Shown: piece by piece, positions 43,401 through 51,132 of the stretch
Layout: every line of letters starts with the position of its first letter
Position numbering within the stretch: position 1 is the stretch's first letter
NCBI GenBank assembly: GCA_035249305.1
Contig: DATFGQ010000006.1
Span: forward strand, 9,104-73,103
Origin: DASUNP01 sp035249305
GTDB lineage: Bacteria; Acidobacteriota; Blastocatellia; UBA7656
Direction: 5' to 3'
DNA: 64,000 bases
Notes under the pieces: generated by a model
The model's database searches: none
The model's input: only the letters and a program-made list of their open reading frames with translations
Told to the model about the DNA's origin: nothing
Translations under genes and position numbers: made by a program

Positions 43401-44815
43401 ACGGCGGCGTAGTGAGCATCAAGGCGATGGAGAAGGCGCACGATCAGCGCTCTGCCGAGTTGATAACGCTCAGGAATGATGCGTTGCCGCTGGCCGAGTC
43501 GAACCTGGAGGCGCGGCAGGCCGAGGCGGTTATCGCGGACCTACTGACGCAGATCGCGCAGGCCGACGCCGACCTGGCCGCAGAGCTGATCAAGTTTCAG
43601 GTCAGCCGCATCCTCAACATAGAGTTCTGGGCCGACGTGACTAAGGTGGTCAAGCGCATAATGCGCCGCTACCTGGAGATGGGCGCGCGCTTCGCCTGGC
43701 TCGCCGAGCGCGCGCTTGAATACGAGCAGGACCGCGAGTTGAACATCGTGCGCTTCGATTATTACCCCGCGAAGCTGCAAGGCGTCACCGGCGCGGACCT
43801 GCTGAAGCTCGACCTGGATGAGCTGGAGGCGGCGCGGCTTGACGGCATCAAAGTGACGCTGCCGATAAAGCACACCTACTCGATGATGGCGGACTTCCCG
43901 TTACAGTTCGCGCAGTTGAAGAAGAAGGGGCGCTGCACCTTCCAGACCACGGAGCTTCCTCTCCAGCTCGCCTACCCTGGGACTTATGGCTACAGGGTCG
44001 TTGCGGTGAGCGTCGGCATCAAGGGCCTGACCAGCGCCGCCCCTGTGCGGGGGCTGCTCCGCAATCATGGCGTCTCGCTGCTATCGCGCGCGAACGGCGA
44101 ACGGCACACCTCCGTTCGATACCCCGACGCCTTCCCGCTATCGGAGTTCCGGCTGCGCGAAGACATGGCCGTTTACAGCCTGCCCGACGAGGCGCTGATG
44201 AGCTTCGAGGGGAGCGGGGTCGAAAGCTTCTGGGAGCTGAGCTTCCCGACGGCGGCCAACCCCTACGGGCTGGATGAGATCGCGGACATTCAGTTGACGC
44301 TCGACGTTCGCGCTTCATACTCGCCGAGCTTGTACGAGCAACATCTGGCGGATGTGCCGACATCGGTCAATCGGTTTATGATCTTCTCGGCTCAAAAGCT
44401 CAGCCCGGCGGGCTTGGCCGCGTTGCAGGACGATGGCCAGAACTCGCCTAGCACCACAGAACTTGTCTTCGATCTGGCGGAGGCGGGGCTGCCAATGAAG
44501 GAGAGCAACCGCGTGGTCAAGAACCTGATCATCTTCTTTGCGAGCGAGACGCCGCCGTCACTGTCGGCGAGCTTCGGACCGCAAGGTGGCAGCGCGGTGG
44601 TTGTGCCCTTCAATCAGGGCATGGCGTTGTCGAGCGGGCCGCCGTGGGACAACTCGCAGTCGCCCGCGCCGGCGACCATGTTGAACCAATTCATCGGCTC
44701 GCAGGTCGATCAGAGCTGGGTGCTCACGATCGATAAGAACCTAGCCCCCGGCGTCGACTTCACGAAAGTCGTAGACGTTGCCCTCGGCGTCGAGTACAAA
44801 GCCAGCCTGATCTGA
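40430..44815 (+). CDS. Orphan Tc toxin subunit A-like protein
   Basis: 1461 residues, start preceded by AAGGAGG. No signal peptide, as in Tc toxins. Order: a Ser/Ala-rich leader; a carboxypeptidase-regulatory-like beta domain (about 40-135, LAGAVINSANHHPVSGVRVKAY); a mostly helical middle with a stretch of paired aromatic helices (about 500-640); a coiled coil (about 874-917, QQVKVAESGVMLAEHQVEQV); a glycine/alanine-rich hydrophobic stretch (about 957-1000, the likely pore segment); a helix block FWADVTKVVKRIMRRYLEMG; then a beta domain (about 1125-1310) matching the TcB-binding domain of TcA. That domain is recognised by LPLQLAYPGTYGYRVVAVSV, FEGSGVESFWELSFP and DEIADIQLTLDVRASY. Full TcA proteins are about 2,300-2,500 residues; the N-terminal receptor-binding shell is mostly missing. 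No TcB or TcC/RHS gene is nearby. Regulated, it seems, by the adjacent two-component system. Confidence 0.7.
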   Translation: MSESMIIDEVEQAESGEEAQSPREMSAAPASSGGRASAPLAGAVINSANHHPVSGVRVKAYFRASSDRGGAEFLLGQATTGGDGRFSLRFEETAKVHQCLDLLRQGHGAICVLKVEGATGGLLFTSKPISVTSHTPVTLSIQLATRGVTASLWAEVGRRLEEGRVSRLHELARQLGGVRAEQSLFGDWDVETRHALLAELEQAFLDPRGVLRAIAPLPSFATLHKQAARANYEMVIANSLEVADVGTAWAELSGKVECFASLYDVDWVIDISEFSNGQPGPAITKYQGEYVEVGVTNIEYYQGDRVKYRNYLRAIYTGGTDAQHYQSHKQKLEQRFHQDFATVDDWQQPANKVLIPILKTILTAPKGNGYGFAISNADIPSQGEKTYREYLDELIALTGHSARELGLRYRLNLERPDSALSSPVSENIATLQGFYRDWFHSVTDPYPVLQIGQVKYAPFFMQYDEWARFNEVTYAENSYQIMTDFSTGVDPSAREHAKTKNEWIAALIELEKMMSHGQQQFALGQYPTARETYLAAVEMAYAAMDYYLKQSAWVSSDKLKDSAQGEIALLPIESYYAPAHVNDYDNFDTWFSSERWQLRLRLIHLIAYVLPVCQGDIAFAMGDYPAAAKHYAAATRFRVSRADLGAPAYDPTSNSPAGLEIPVINMNDECAHLDGSLPYSFDPTMFFNTTATITEQEENDPLWRLFEMTSWSDGGYYADIAGELRTQTLKQFCKLRHGNALLEWADALYRTDDPASIARARELYKAVLSLHGALVPVSPNWTNFTYVPYVNQNENPALKSQKARARRGFAQIEMDLNYYGVHRDFVPALRYRALKDAADRCAATAKAAQQDFLAYLGRVEDAIRDGLVTTNMLKKATLQIKIADQQVKVAESGVMLAEHQVEQVEAAIEAKKAEIKDHNSGWTALGDWVGGMVGAITDLPSFLTDDVKKDAPGIVSADLGISTGTAAGGGAATSALGATGTMLGAVGLYVYGGVVSIKAMEKAHDQRSAELITLRNDALPLAESNLEARQAEAVIADLLTQIAQADADLAAELIKFQVSRILNIEFWADVTKVVKRIMRRYLEMGARFAWLAERALEYEQDRELNIVRFDYYPAKLQGVTGADLLKLDLDELEAARLDGIKVTLPIKHTYSMMADFPLQFAQLKKKGRCTFQTTELPLQLAYPGTYGYRVVAVSVGIKGLTSAAPVRGLLRNHGVSLLSRANGERHTSVRYPDAFPLSEFRLREDMAVYSLPDEALMSFEGSGVESFWELSFPTAANPYGLDEIADIQLTLDVRASYSPSLYEQHLADVPTSVNRFMIFSAQKLSPAGLAALQDDGQNSPSTTELVFDLAEAGLPMKESNRVVKNLIIFFASETPPSLSASFGPQGGSAVVVPFNQGMALSSGPPWDNSQSPAPATMLNQFIGSQVDQSWVLTIDKNLAPGVDFTKVVDVALGVEYKASLI

Positions 44816-44852
44816 ATTGGCGAGGCATGGGTTAACGCAGTGCGGCAAGTTG

Positions 44853-44885
44853 CAGCGGCCTGGCGTCATCAGCGCCAGGCCGCTG
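44853..44885. terminator. Convergent stem-loop between the Tc-A-like gene and the ABC-F gene
   Basis: Perfect 13-bp stem CAGCGGCCTGGCG / CGCCAGGCCGCTG with a 7-base loop, 37 nt after one stop and 4 nt before the other. There is no T tract, so it is a weak intrinsic terminator or mRNA 3' stabiliser for both genes. Confidence 0.5.
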
Positions 44886-44889
44886 ACGA

Positions 44890-46770
44890 TCATTCGCCCG
44901 TGAGCGCGGCGACCGTCTCCCATTCCGCGTAAAGCTTTTCAAGCTCGGCGTTCAACGACGCCTGGCGCTCGCTGATCTCGCCGTACTCTTCGGCCGTCCA
45001 GTGCGCGGCGGGGTTAGCGAGCTTTTCCGACAGCTCTTGAAGCTCGCCTTCAAACCTGCTTATCTCCGATTCTATCTGCTCGATCGTGCGGCGGCGCTGC
45101 TTCGGCTCTGAAGGGGTGCGAGGCTTGGCCGCCCGCGCGCGCGGCTTGGGGTCGGCGCGCTCTTCGACAGGCTCTTTGCGGTGGCGCAGCGAGTAATAAT
45201 CCGAATATGTTCCCATGTGATAAGTCGCTGCGCCGCCCTCGAAATGAAGAATCTCTGTCGCGATCTTGTCGAGGAAATAGCGGTCGTGCGAGATGGTTAT
45301 GATCGTGCCGGGGTAGTCGGCGAGCGCGCGTTCGAGCGCCTCGCGCGATGGGATGTCGAGGTGGTTCGTAGGCTCGTCGAGCACCAGCACGTTCGCGCGG
45401 CTGTAGACGAGCTTCGCCAGCGCCAGCCGGCTCCGCTCGCCCCCGCTCAAGGCCGCCACGCTTTTGAAAATATCTTCGCCCGTGAAAAGGAACCTCGCCA
45501 GGTAGCCGCGCAACTCGCCTTCGACGGCGCGCGGCGCGGCGACGGCCATCTCTTCTATGACGGTCGAACGCGGGTCGAGGCTCGATATCTCCTGATCGAA
45601 ATACTCAGTCTCCACATTCGCGCCCCAGGTCAGCCCGCCCGCTGTCGGCTCAAGCTCGCCGAGAATCGTCTTCAAGAAGGTTGTCTTGCCTGAACCGTTC
45701 GGGCCTATGATGCCGAGCCGCTCGCTGCGCCTCAGCAGGAAAGAGATGCCCGACGCGATCTGAGCCGCGCCGTAACCCACGCCGAGGTCGGCCACGGCAA
45801 GCACATTGTCGCCCGCGCGGGCGACCGATTGGATGCGGAAATCGCCGACATGCTCCTGGCTCACGCGCTCTACGCGCTCAAGCCGCTCAAGCTTGTTGCG
45901 GCGCGATTTGGCCTGCTTCGTCTTCTGACCGGCGATGTTGCGCCGTATGAAATCTTCCGTGCGCGCTATCATCTCCTGCTGCTGCTCGTAGGCGCGCGTC
46001 TGCGCGAGTATGCGCTCCTCGCGCTGCCGCACGTAGGCCGTGTAGTTCCCCGCGTAGACCGCCGCCTTACCCGCGTCGATCTCGACTATCTTTGTCGCCG
46101 TGCGGTCGAGCAGGAAGCGGTCGTGAGAGATGATGACGAAGGCGGACCTGTATTCGGCGAGAAAATCTTCGAGCCACTCGACGGCGTTTACGTCGAGGTG
46201 GTTCGTAGGCTCGTCCAACAGCAGCACGTCGGGTTCGGCGAGCAAGAGCTTCGCGAGCGCGAGCCGCGCCTTCTGCCCGCCGCTCAACTGGTCCGCGGGC
46301 TTTGTCAGGTCGTCGCTCTTGAAGCTGAGCCCGACGAGCACGGCTTCGGCCCGCGCCGCGTAGGAGAAGCCGCCCGTCAGCTCGTACCTGTGGCGGAGGT
46401 CGCTGTAATCGTGCATCGCCTGGTCGAGCTCTGCGCCCGCGGCCTCGGACATCACGTGTTCCAGGCGCGTCATCTCGGCTTCCATCTGTCGCATCTCCGC
46501 GAAGACGGAGAGCGCCTCTTCGCGCACCGTCGCGCGGCCGTCGAACTGCGGCTGCTGTTCGAGCACGCCCACGCGGAGACCGCGCAGCAGGATTACTTGC
46601 CCGCGGTCGGCTTCTTCGACGCCGGTTATGAGGCGAAAGACGGTAGTCTTGCCCACGCCGTTGCGGCCGACCAGCCCCACGCGCTCGCTCGGGTTGACCT
46701 GGAACGTGACGCCGCGCAGGACCTCCTGCGCGCCATATGATTTGTGAACCTCTTCGAGCCGGAAAAGCAT
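44890..46770 (-). CDS. ABC-F family ATPase (translation factor type)
   Basis: 626 residues, two ATP-binding cassettes and no membrane segment. Walker A: GRNGVGKTTV (about 37) and GPNGSGKTTF (about 355). ABC signatures: LSGGQKARLALAKLLL and LSGGERSRLALAKLV. Both have LDEPTNHLD. The linker between them (about 240-310, rich in Arg/Lys/Gln: RRNKLERLERVERV) is the ribosome-interacting P-site tRNA motif. The C-terminal coiled coil (about 550-620) resembles Uup/YfmM-type members. Such proteins rescue or tune stalled ribosomes; some give antibiotic resistance. A gene-less palindrome separates it from the SurA-like gene. Confidence 0.92.
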   Translation of the reverse strand: MLFRLEEVHKSYGAQEVLRGVTFQVNPSERVGLVGRNGVGKTTVFRLITGVEEADRGQVILLRGLRVGVLEQQPQFDGRATVREEALSVFAEMRQMEAEMTRLEHVMSEAAGAELDQAMHDYSDLRHRYELTGGFSYAARAEAVLVGLSFKSDDLTKPADQLSGGQKARLALAKLLLAEPDVLLLDEPTNHLDVNAVEWLEDFLAEYRSAFVIISHDRFLLDRTATKIVEIDAGKAAVYAGNYTAYVRQREERILAQTRAYEQQQEMIARTEDFIRRNIAGQKTKQAKSRRNKLERLERVERVSQEHVGDFRIQSVARAGDNVLAVADLGVGYGAAQIASGISFLLRRSERLGIIGPNGSGKTTFLKTILGELEPTAGGLTWGANVETEYFDQEISSLDPRSTVIEEMAVAAPRAVEGELRGYLARFLFTGEDIFKSVAALSGGERSRLALAKLVYSRANVLVLDEPTNHLDIPSREALERALADYPGTIITISHDRYFLDKIATEILHFEGGAATYHMGTYSDYYSLRHRKEPVEERADPKPRARAAKPRTPSEPKQRRRTIEQIESEISRFEGELQELSEKLANPAAHWTAEEYGEISERQASLNAELEKLYAEWETVAALTGE

Positions 46771-46773
46771 GAA

Positions 46774-46845
46774 AGCAGTTTTCAGTTTTCAGTCTTTAGT
46801 CTTTAGTCGTTTCTCAAAACTGAAAACTAAAAACTGAAAACTTGC
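46774..46845. repeat. Gene-less CAGTTTTCAG palindrome
   Basis: Left arm GCAGTTTTCAGTTTTCAG... and right arm CTGAAAACTAAAAACTGAAAACTTGC form a long hairpin that exactly fills the gap between the ABC-F start codon (46770) and the SurA-like stop codon (46846). It is made of the same units as the cassette at 14810-15255, but without the gene. Confidence 0.75.
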
Positions 46846-48066
46846 TCATCGGTTAGCGTTAGAAGTGGCCGGGGCGCGGTTTGCGTTCCTCGAACCCGCG
46901 CCGTTGGCGTTGGCTGCCGCGGGTTGGGCGGCGCGGTTCTCGTTTTCGAATCGCGGCTGCGGCTGCTGCGGCTGCTGGCCGCCTTCGCTCGTCTGCTTCA
47001 ACAGGGCCGAAGGCTGGACCTCCACTATGGTCTTCGGGTTGTCGACTATGCGCTCGGCCAGGTAGTTCTTTATGCCCGCTTCGGCGACGGCCTTCTGCCG
47101 CAGCGCGTCGAGCAGGACGGCCTGCCGCGTCTGCGTGATGCCGTCGAGTATCCTCTTGCGCACGGCCGGGTTGTCGAGCGTGAGGTTTTGCGTCTGGTCT
47201 TGCCTGTTGTTGACTTTGAATATGACCCACGACCCCGCCTCTTTGATCGGCTCGGTGTACTGGCCTGGGGTCATCGTCATCAACCGCTGCACGACTTCGG
47301 GGTGGGTCGGGAGCTGCTCCCGCAACTGATCTTCGGTAGCGAACCCGGCCATGCCCTGCCTCATGGCTGACTGGTGCTCGGACCTCTGCGAGGCGACGGT
47401 GGCGAAATCAGCGCCGCTCTTGAGCTGCCCGTAAATGGCGTTGATCTTCTGCTCGGCCTGCGCCTCGCTCAACGCGTCGTCGATGGCGCCGTTGTTTTTC
47501 GGGTCGGCAACGATGATCGACAGGTCGACCCCGCGGGCGGCTACGAACTGCTCGCGGTTGTCGTTAAAGTACTTCTCGATCTCCGCGTCGGTGGGCGCGG
47601 TCACGCGCGCCTTCTCCCGGTCTCTGAGCGCGTTGATGGCCAACTGCCTCTTTATCCTGTCCTTGACATCGGCCTCCGTGAGCCCCGCCTCCTTTAGAGA
47701 CTCCTGGTACTTCTCTTCGGTGAGGCCGGCGTCCTGCTTGGTCTTCTGAATCTCCTGATTGACCTTGTTGTCGTCCGGGACGAGGTTATCGCCTTTCTGC
47801 GCCATCTGAAACAGCGCCTCTTCCTGGATGAGGTTGTCGAGCACGCTGAGGCGGGCGGCGGCAAGCTCGGTCGAGGTGAAGGCGGGGCCGCCCGTGCCTA
47901 CCTGCTGCTTGATGACGCTGTCGACCTGCTTGAGCGTGATGTCGCTCGATCCGACCTTGGCGAGCACCTCGCTGTCGGTATTCTTATTGTCGTTGTCGCA
48001 GGCCGCGATCACCAGCGAGGCCAGGACGATCATCACAAAGTAAAGGGTCTTCGAAACACGAAACAC
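46846..48066 (-). CDS. SurA-like parvulin peptidyl-prolyl isomerase, lipoprotein
   Basis: 406 residues. The start is set at GTG 48066 because AAGGAG lies 7 nt upstream and it gives a standard lipoprotein signal (VFRVSKTLYFVMIVLASLVIAAC, lipobox VIAAC); longer frames would bury it. Domains: SurA-N-like chaperone helices (about 40-170, GSSDITLKQVDSVIKQQ; LIQEEALFQMAQKG), then a parvulin domain (about 185-310: ADFATVASQRSEHQS, GMAGFATEDQL, TPGQYTEPIKEAGSWVIFKV). The C-terminus is Asn/Ala-rich and disordered. It is proposed to help fold outer-membrane proteins from the periplasmic face of a membrane. Divergent from rpmB. Confidence 0.85.
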   Translation of the reverse strand: MFRVSKTLYFVMIVLASLVIAACDNDNKNTDSEVLAKVGSSDITLKQVDSVIKQQVGTGGPAFTSTELAAARLSVLDNLIQEEALFQMAQKGDNLVPDDNKVNQEIQKTKQDAGLTEEKYQESLKEAGLTEADVKDRIKRQLAINALRDREKARVTAPTDAEIEKYFNDNREQFVAARGVDLSIIVADPKNNGAIDDALSEAQAEQKINAIYGQLKSGADFATVASQRSEHQSAMRQGMAGFATEDQLREQLPTHPEVVQRLMTMTPGQYTEPIKEAGSWVIFKVNNRQDQTQNLTLDNPAVRKRILDGITQTRQAVLLDALRQKAVAEAGIKNYLAERIVDNPKTIVEVQPSALLKQTSEGGQQPQQPQPRFENENRAAQPAAANANGAGSRNANRAPATSNANR

Positions 48067-48167
48067 GTCTTTGCTCCTTCGCAAAATGGGTTTGACGGTC
48101 TGTCGCCCGTCCATGTTAAACTTTCGTTTTGCTTTCATGACAAAATTCCTAACGGAGGTATGTAACA

Positions 48168-48359
48168 ATGGCTAAACGCTGCGAGGTATGTGGCAAAGGA
48201 CCTCAATTCGGCCATAAAGTGAGCCACGCCAACAACCGCACCAACCGCCGCTTCGACCCCAATCTCCAGGCCATCCGCGCCGTGGTCGGCGGCCGCGCGC
48301 AACGCATACGCGTCTGCACGCGCTGCCTTAAAGCCGGCAAGGTCGTCAAAGCCGCTTGA
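48168..48359 (+). CDS. rpmB: 50S ribosomal protein L28
   Basis: 63 residues; start after a GGAGG site about 8 nt upstream. CEVCGKGPQFGHKVSHANN at the N-terminus and CTRCLKAGKV at the C-terminus: both CxxC pairs are present, so this is the zinc-binding form. It is not next to rpmG. The stop is followed 2 nt later by a palindromic repeat. Confidence 0.97.
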   Translation: MAKRCEVCGKGPQFGHKVSHANNRTNRRFDPNLQAIRAVVGGRAQRIRVCTRCLKAGKVVKAA

Positions 48360-48360
48360 T

Positions 48361-48395
48361 CGATTTCAGATTCCATGATCTGAAATCTGAAATTA
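48361..48395. repeat. ATTTCAGAT palindrome between rpmB and ridA
   Basis: GATTTCAGATTCC...GATCTGAAATCTGAAAT forms a hairpin between two convergent genes. It touches the rpmB stop and supplies the TTA (stop) of ridA. It could act as a bidirectional 3' end. Confidence 0.65.
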
Positions 48396-48770
48396 AAGCA
48401 GCGCGATGGCGTCTATCTCCACGCGCGCATCGCGAGGCAGGCGCGAGACTTCGACCGTAGACCTGGCGGGCGGCGCCCCGGCGAAGAAGCGACCATACGC
48501 CTCGTTCATCTCACCGAAATCGCCCAGATCAGCAAGAAAGACCGTAGTCTTCACGACGCGCTCAAGCGAGCTCCCGGCGGCCTCAAGCACGGCCTTGAGG
48601 TTGTTGAGCACACGCTCGGTCTGCTCACCGATGCTGCCGTCGATGACGGCGCCGGTGGCCGGGTCTATCGGTATCTGCCCCGAAGCAAAGACCATCCCGT
48701 TCGCTCTTACGGCCTGCGAGTACGGTCCTATGGCTTGAGGGGCGTTGTCGGTCTGAACGCGGTCTTTCAT
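48393..48770 (-). CDS. ridA: RidA family enamine/imine deaminase
   Basis: 125 residues, the normal length. AIGPYSQAVRANGMVFASGQIPIDP near the N-terminus, VFLADLGDFGEMNEAYGRFF in the middle, and PARSTVEVSRLPRDARVEIDAIALL with the Arg that binds the carboxylate. It hydrolyses 2-aminoacrylate from PLP enzymes. It follows rel/spoT on the same strand with a 90-nt gap, so the two may be cotranscribed. The last codon and stop lie in a palindromic repeat. Confidence 0.95.
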   Translation of the reverse strand: MKDRVQTDNAPQAIGPYSQAVRANGMVFASGQIPIDPATGAVIDGSIGEQTERVLNNLKAVLEAAGSSLERVVKTTVFLADLGDFGEMNEAYGRFFAGAPPARSTVEVSRLPRDARVEIDAIALL

Positions 48771-48860
48771 CCTTGCCTGACCCCACAGTTAAGAATCAAA
48801 CACCTCATTGAAATTGCAAATTATCTCAGATTCAGTGTGCGATTGTCCACCATCGCCGGG

Positions 48861-51044
48861 TCAGGCTTCGACGGGCTCGCCCGTGGTCCGTTCCACATCG
48901 AGCACGCCCTTCACGGCCTTGAGCGCGCCGATTATCTTCTCAAGGTGTTTGAGGTCGAATATCTCGGCCGTCAGCACTAGCTGGCCGCGCCCCTGGTCGT
49001 CGAGCGAAGCGCGTATGTCGCGTATGTTCGTCCCCACGCCGGCTATGGCCTGGGTCACGTCGGCCACCATGCCGGGCCGGTCTTCGGTCACGAGCTTCAT
49101 GGTGATCGGGTAGGCGGCCGATTGCGCGCCGTCGGCCTTCATCCACTCGACCTCTATGACCCGCTCGGGGTTGACCAGCAGGCTAGGCGCGTTCGGGCAC
49201 CTCATCGAGTGGACGGCCACGCCCTTGCCGCGCGTGATGTAGCCGAGTATCTCTTCGCCGCGTATCGGGTTACAGCACCGCGCGCGGTAGACCATTATGT
49301 CGTCTATGCCTTTGACGACTATGCGGTCGGTTATCCCCAGCGCGCGCTTTACGACCTGCTTGAGCGACGCTTTGGGCTCCTGCTCGATCTCGCCCGCGCG
49401 CTCGGGCGGCAGCAGCTTGGCGATGACGTTGCGCGGCAGTATCTTGCCGTACGCCATGGCCGCCAGCAGGTCTTCGACCCTCGCGCAGCCGTACTCGGGC
49501 GAGATGCGCTCAAGCTCTCCGTTCGACAGGAGCTTCTTGGCGTTCAGGCGGAAGCGGTCGGCCTCTTTTTCAAATAGCTTCTTGCCGAGCTCGATGGCCG
49601 TCGCGCGCTCGTTTTCGGCAAGGTAGTGGCGAATCTTCGAGCGAGCGCGCGCCGTCTTGACGAAGTTCATCCAGTCGCGCGACGGGTGGGCCGCAGGCGA
49701 CGTCATTATCTCGACAACGTCGCCGTTGCGCAGTTGGTAGCGCAGCGGCACGATCCGCCCGTTGGCCTTCGCGCCCGTGCAGGACAGCCCCACCTGCGTG
49801 TGTATGGCGAAGGCGAAATCTATCGGCGTCGCCCCGCGCGGCAGCTCTATCACTTTCCCCTTCGGCGTGAAGCAGTAGACCTCCTTCGGGTAGAGGTCGA
49901 GCTTGAGCGAATCCATGAACTCGCGCGAGTCCCTGACCTCCTGCTGCCCCTCGACCAGCCGCTTGAGCCACTTGAACGCCTCGTCCTCGTCCGTGTGCGT
50001 CCCGCGGCGGCCCTCCTTGTACTTCCAGTGGGCCGCGATGCCCTGCTCGGCTACGACGTGCATCTCCTCCGTGCGTATCTGCACCTCGAAGGGCTGTCCC
50101 CCCTCGCCAAGCACGGAGGTGTGGAGCGACTGGTAGAGGTTCTCGCGCGGCAGCGCTATCCAGTCCTTGAACCTGCCCGGTATGGGCGTCCAAGCCGTGT
50201 GTATCACGCCGAGCGCGGCGTAGCAGTCCTTGACCGATTCCGTGATGATGCGCACGGCCACCAGGTCGTAGACCTGGTCTATGCCTATGCGCTGGCGGCG
50301 CAGCTTCTGGTAGATGGAAAACAACCGCTTCATCCGCCCTTCGAGCTGGACGACCTTTATTCCGGCGTCGGCCATCATCTGGCTGACGCGCTGCTGGAGT
50401 TCGGCGTTGAACGTTTCGAGCCGCTTGCGGCGGTGCTCTACGAGCTCCTTTATCTTCAGGTACTCTTCCGGCTCAAGGTATTTGAAGGCGAGGTCTTCCA
50501 GCTCGCCTCGCACGCGGCTCATCCCGAGCCGGTGCGCGATGGGCGCGTACACGTCTATGGTCTCTTGAGCGATGCGGCGGCGTTTCTCGCCCGGCAGGTA
50601 TTCGAGCGTGCGCATGTTGTGGAGACGGTCGGCAAGCTTGACCAAGACCACGCGCACGTCGTCTATGATGGCCAGGAGCATCTTTCGCATGTTGAGCGCC
50701 TGCCGCTCTTCGTAAGGCGCGTTGTCGAGCTCTGAGATCTTTGTCAGCCCGTCGACGAGGTGGGCGATCTCTGCGCCGAAGTACTCCTGGATGTGTTCGA
50801 CCGATGTCCCCGTGTCTTCGACTATGTCGTGCAACAGCCCCGTCGCCACGCAGACGGGGTCGAGCTTGAGCTCGGCCAGGATGTTTGCGACTTCGAGCGG
50901 GTGGACGAGGTATGGCTCGCCGGACTTGCGTATCTGCCCGCGGTGCTCGCGCGCCGAAAAGAGGTAGGCGCGGCGCAGGAGCTCTTCGTCAGCGCCGGGG
51001 TGGTTCTGGCGTACCTTGTCTACAATGGTCTCGAACCGGATCAT
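48861..51044 (-). CDS. rel: RelA/SpoT-family bifunctional (p)ppGpp synthetase/hydrolase
   Basis: 727 residues, all domains present: HD hydrolase (HPLEVANILAELKLD, LLHDIVEDTG at about 69-78), synthetase (RIGIDQVYDLVAVRII; KDWIALPRENLYQSLHTSV), TGS (KEVYCFTPKGKVIELPRGA, about 383-440), helical/zinc-finger region with CCNPIRGEEILGYITRGKG, and ACT at the C-terminus (PGMVADVTQAIAGVGTNIRDI). The hydrolase motifs are intact, so it should both make and degrade ppGpp, the usual single Rel of most phyla. Asn-Leu-Tyr replaces the common NGY in the synthetase motif. Confidence 0.96.
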   Translation of the reverse strand: MIRFETIVDKVRQNHPGADEELLRRAYLFSAREHRGQIRKSGEPYLVHPLEVANILAELKLDPVCVATGLLHDIVEDTGTSVEHIQEYFGAEIAHLVDGLTKISELDNAPYEERQALNMRKMLLAIIDDVRVVLVKLADRLHNMRTLEYLPGEKRRRIAQETIDVYAPIAHRLGMSRVRGELEDLAFKYLEPEEYLKIKELVEHRRKRLETFNAELQQRVSQMMADAGIKVVQLEGRMKRLFSIYQKLRRQRIGIDQVYDLVAVRIITESVKDCYAALGVIHTAWTPIPGRFKDWIALPRENLYQSLHTSVLGEGGQPFEVQIRTEEMHVVAEQGIAAHWKYKEGRRGTHTDEDEAFKWLKRLVEGQQEVRDSREFMDSLKLDLYPKEVYCFTPKGKVIELPRGATPIDFAFAIHTQVGLSCTGAKANGRIVPLRYQLRNGDVVEIMTSPAAHPSRDWMNFVKTARARSKIRHYLAENERATAIELGKKLFEKEADRFRLNAKKLLSNGELERISPEYGCARVEDLLAAMAYGKILPRNVIAKLLPPERAGEIEQEPKASLKQVVKRALGITDRIVVKGIDDIMVYRARCCNPIRGEEILGYITRGKGVAVHSMRCPNAPSLLVNPERVIEVEWMKADGAQSAAYPITMKLVTEDRPGMVADVTQAIAGVGTNIRDIRASLDDQGRGQLVLTAEIFDLKHLEKIIGALKAVKGVLDVERTTGEPVEA

Positions 51045-51071
51045 GGCTGTAAGTAAAATGCGATAAATAAA

Positions 51072-51106
51072 AAAGGTGACCGCCCCGTCTGAGGGGCGTC
51101 ACCTTT
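51072..51106 (-). terminator. Terminator of the TonB operon
   Basis: Long stem AAAGGTGAC...GTCACCTTT with an inner CGCCCC/GGGGCG stem, followed on the minus strand by TTTTTTATTTAT. It lies 27 nt after the last gene of the operon and before the rel gene. Confidence 0.88.
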
Positions 51107-51132
51107 AATTCTAGCACAGGAGGGAAGCTACT

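Noticed and set aside
44890..46770. ABC-F gene as a self-immunity gene for the Tc-A-like protein
   Set aside because: It is convergent, on the opposite strand, and of a common housekeeping type; nothing links it to the toxin-like gene.
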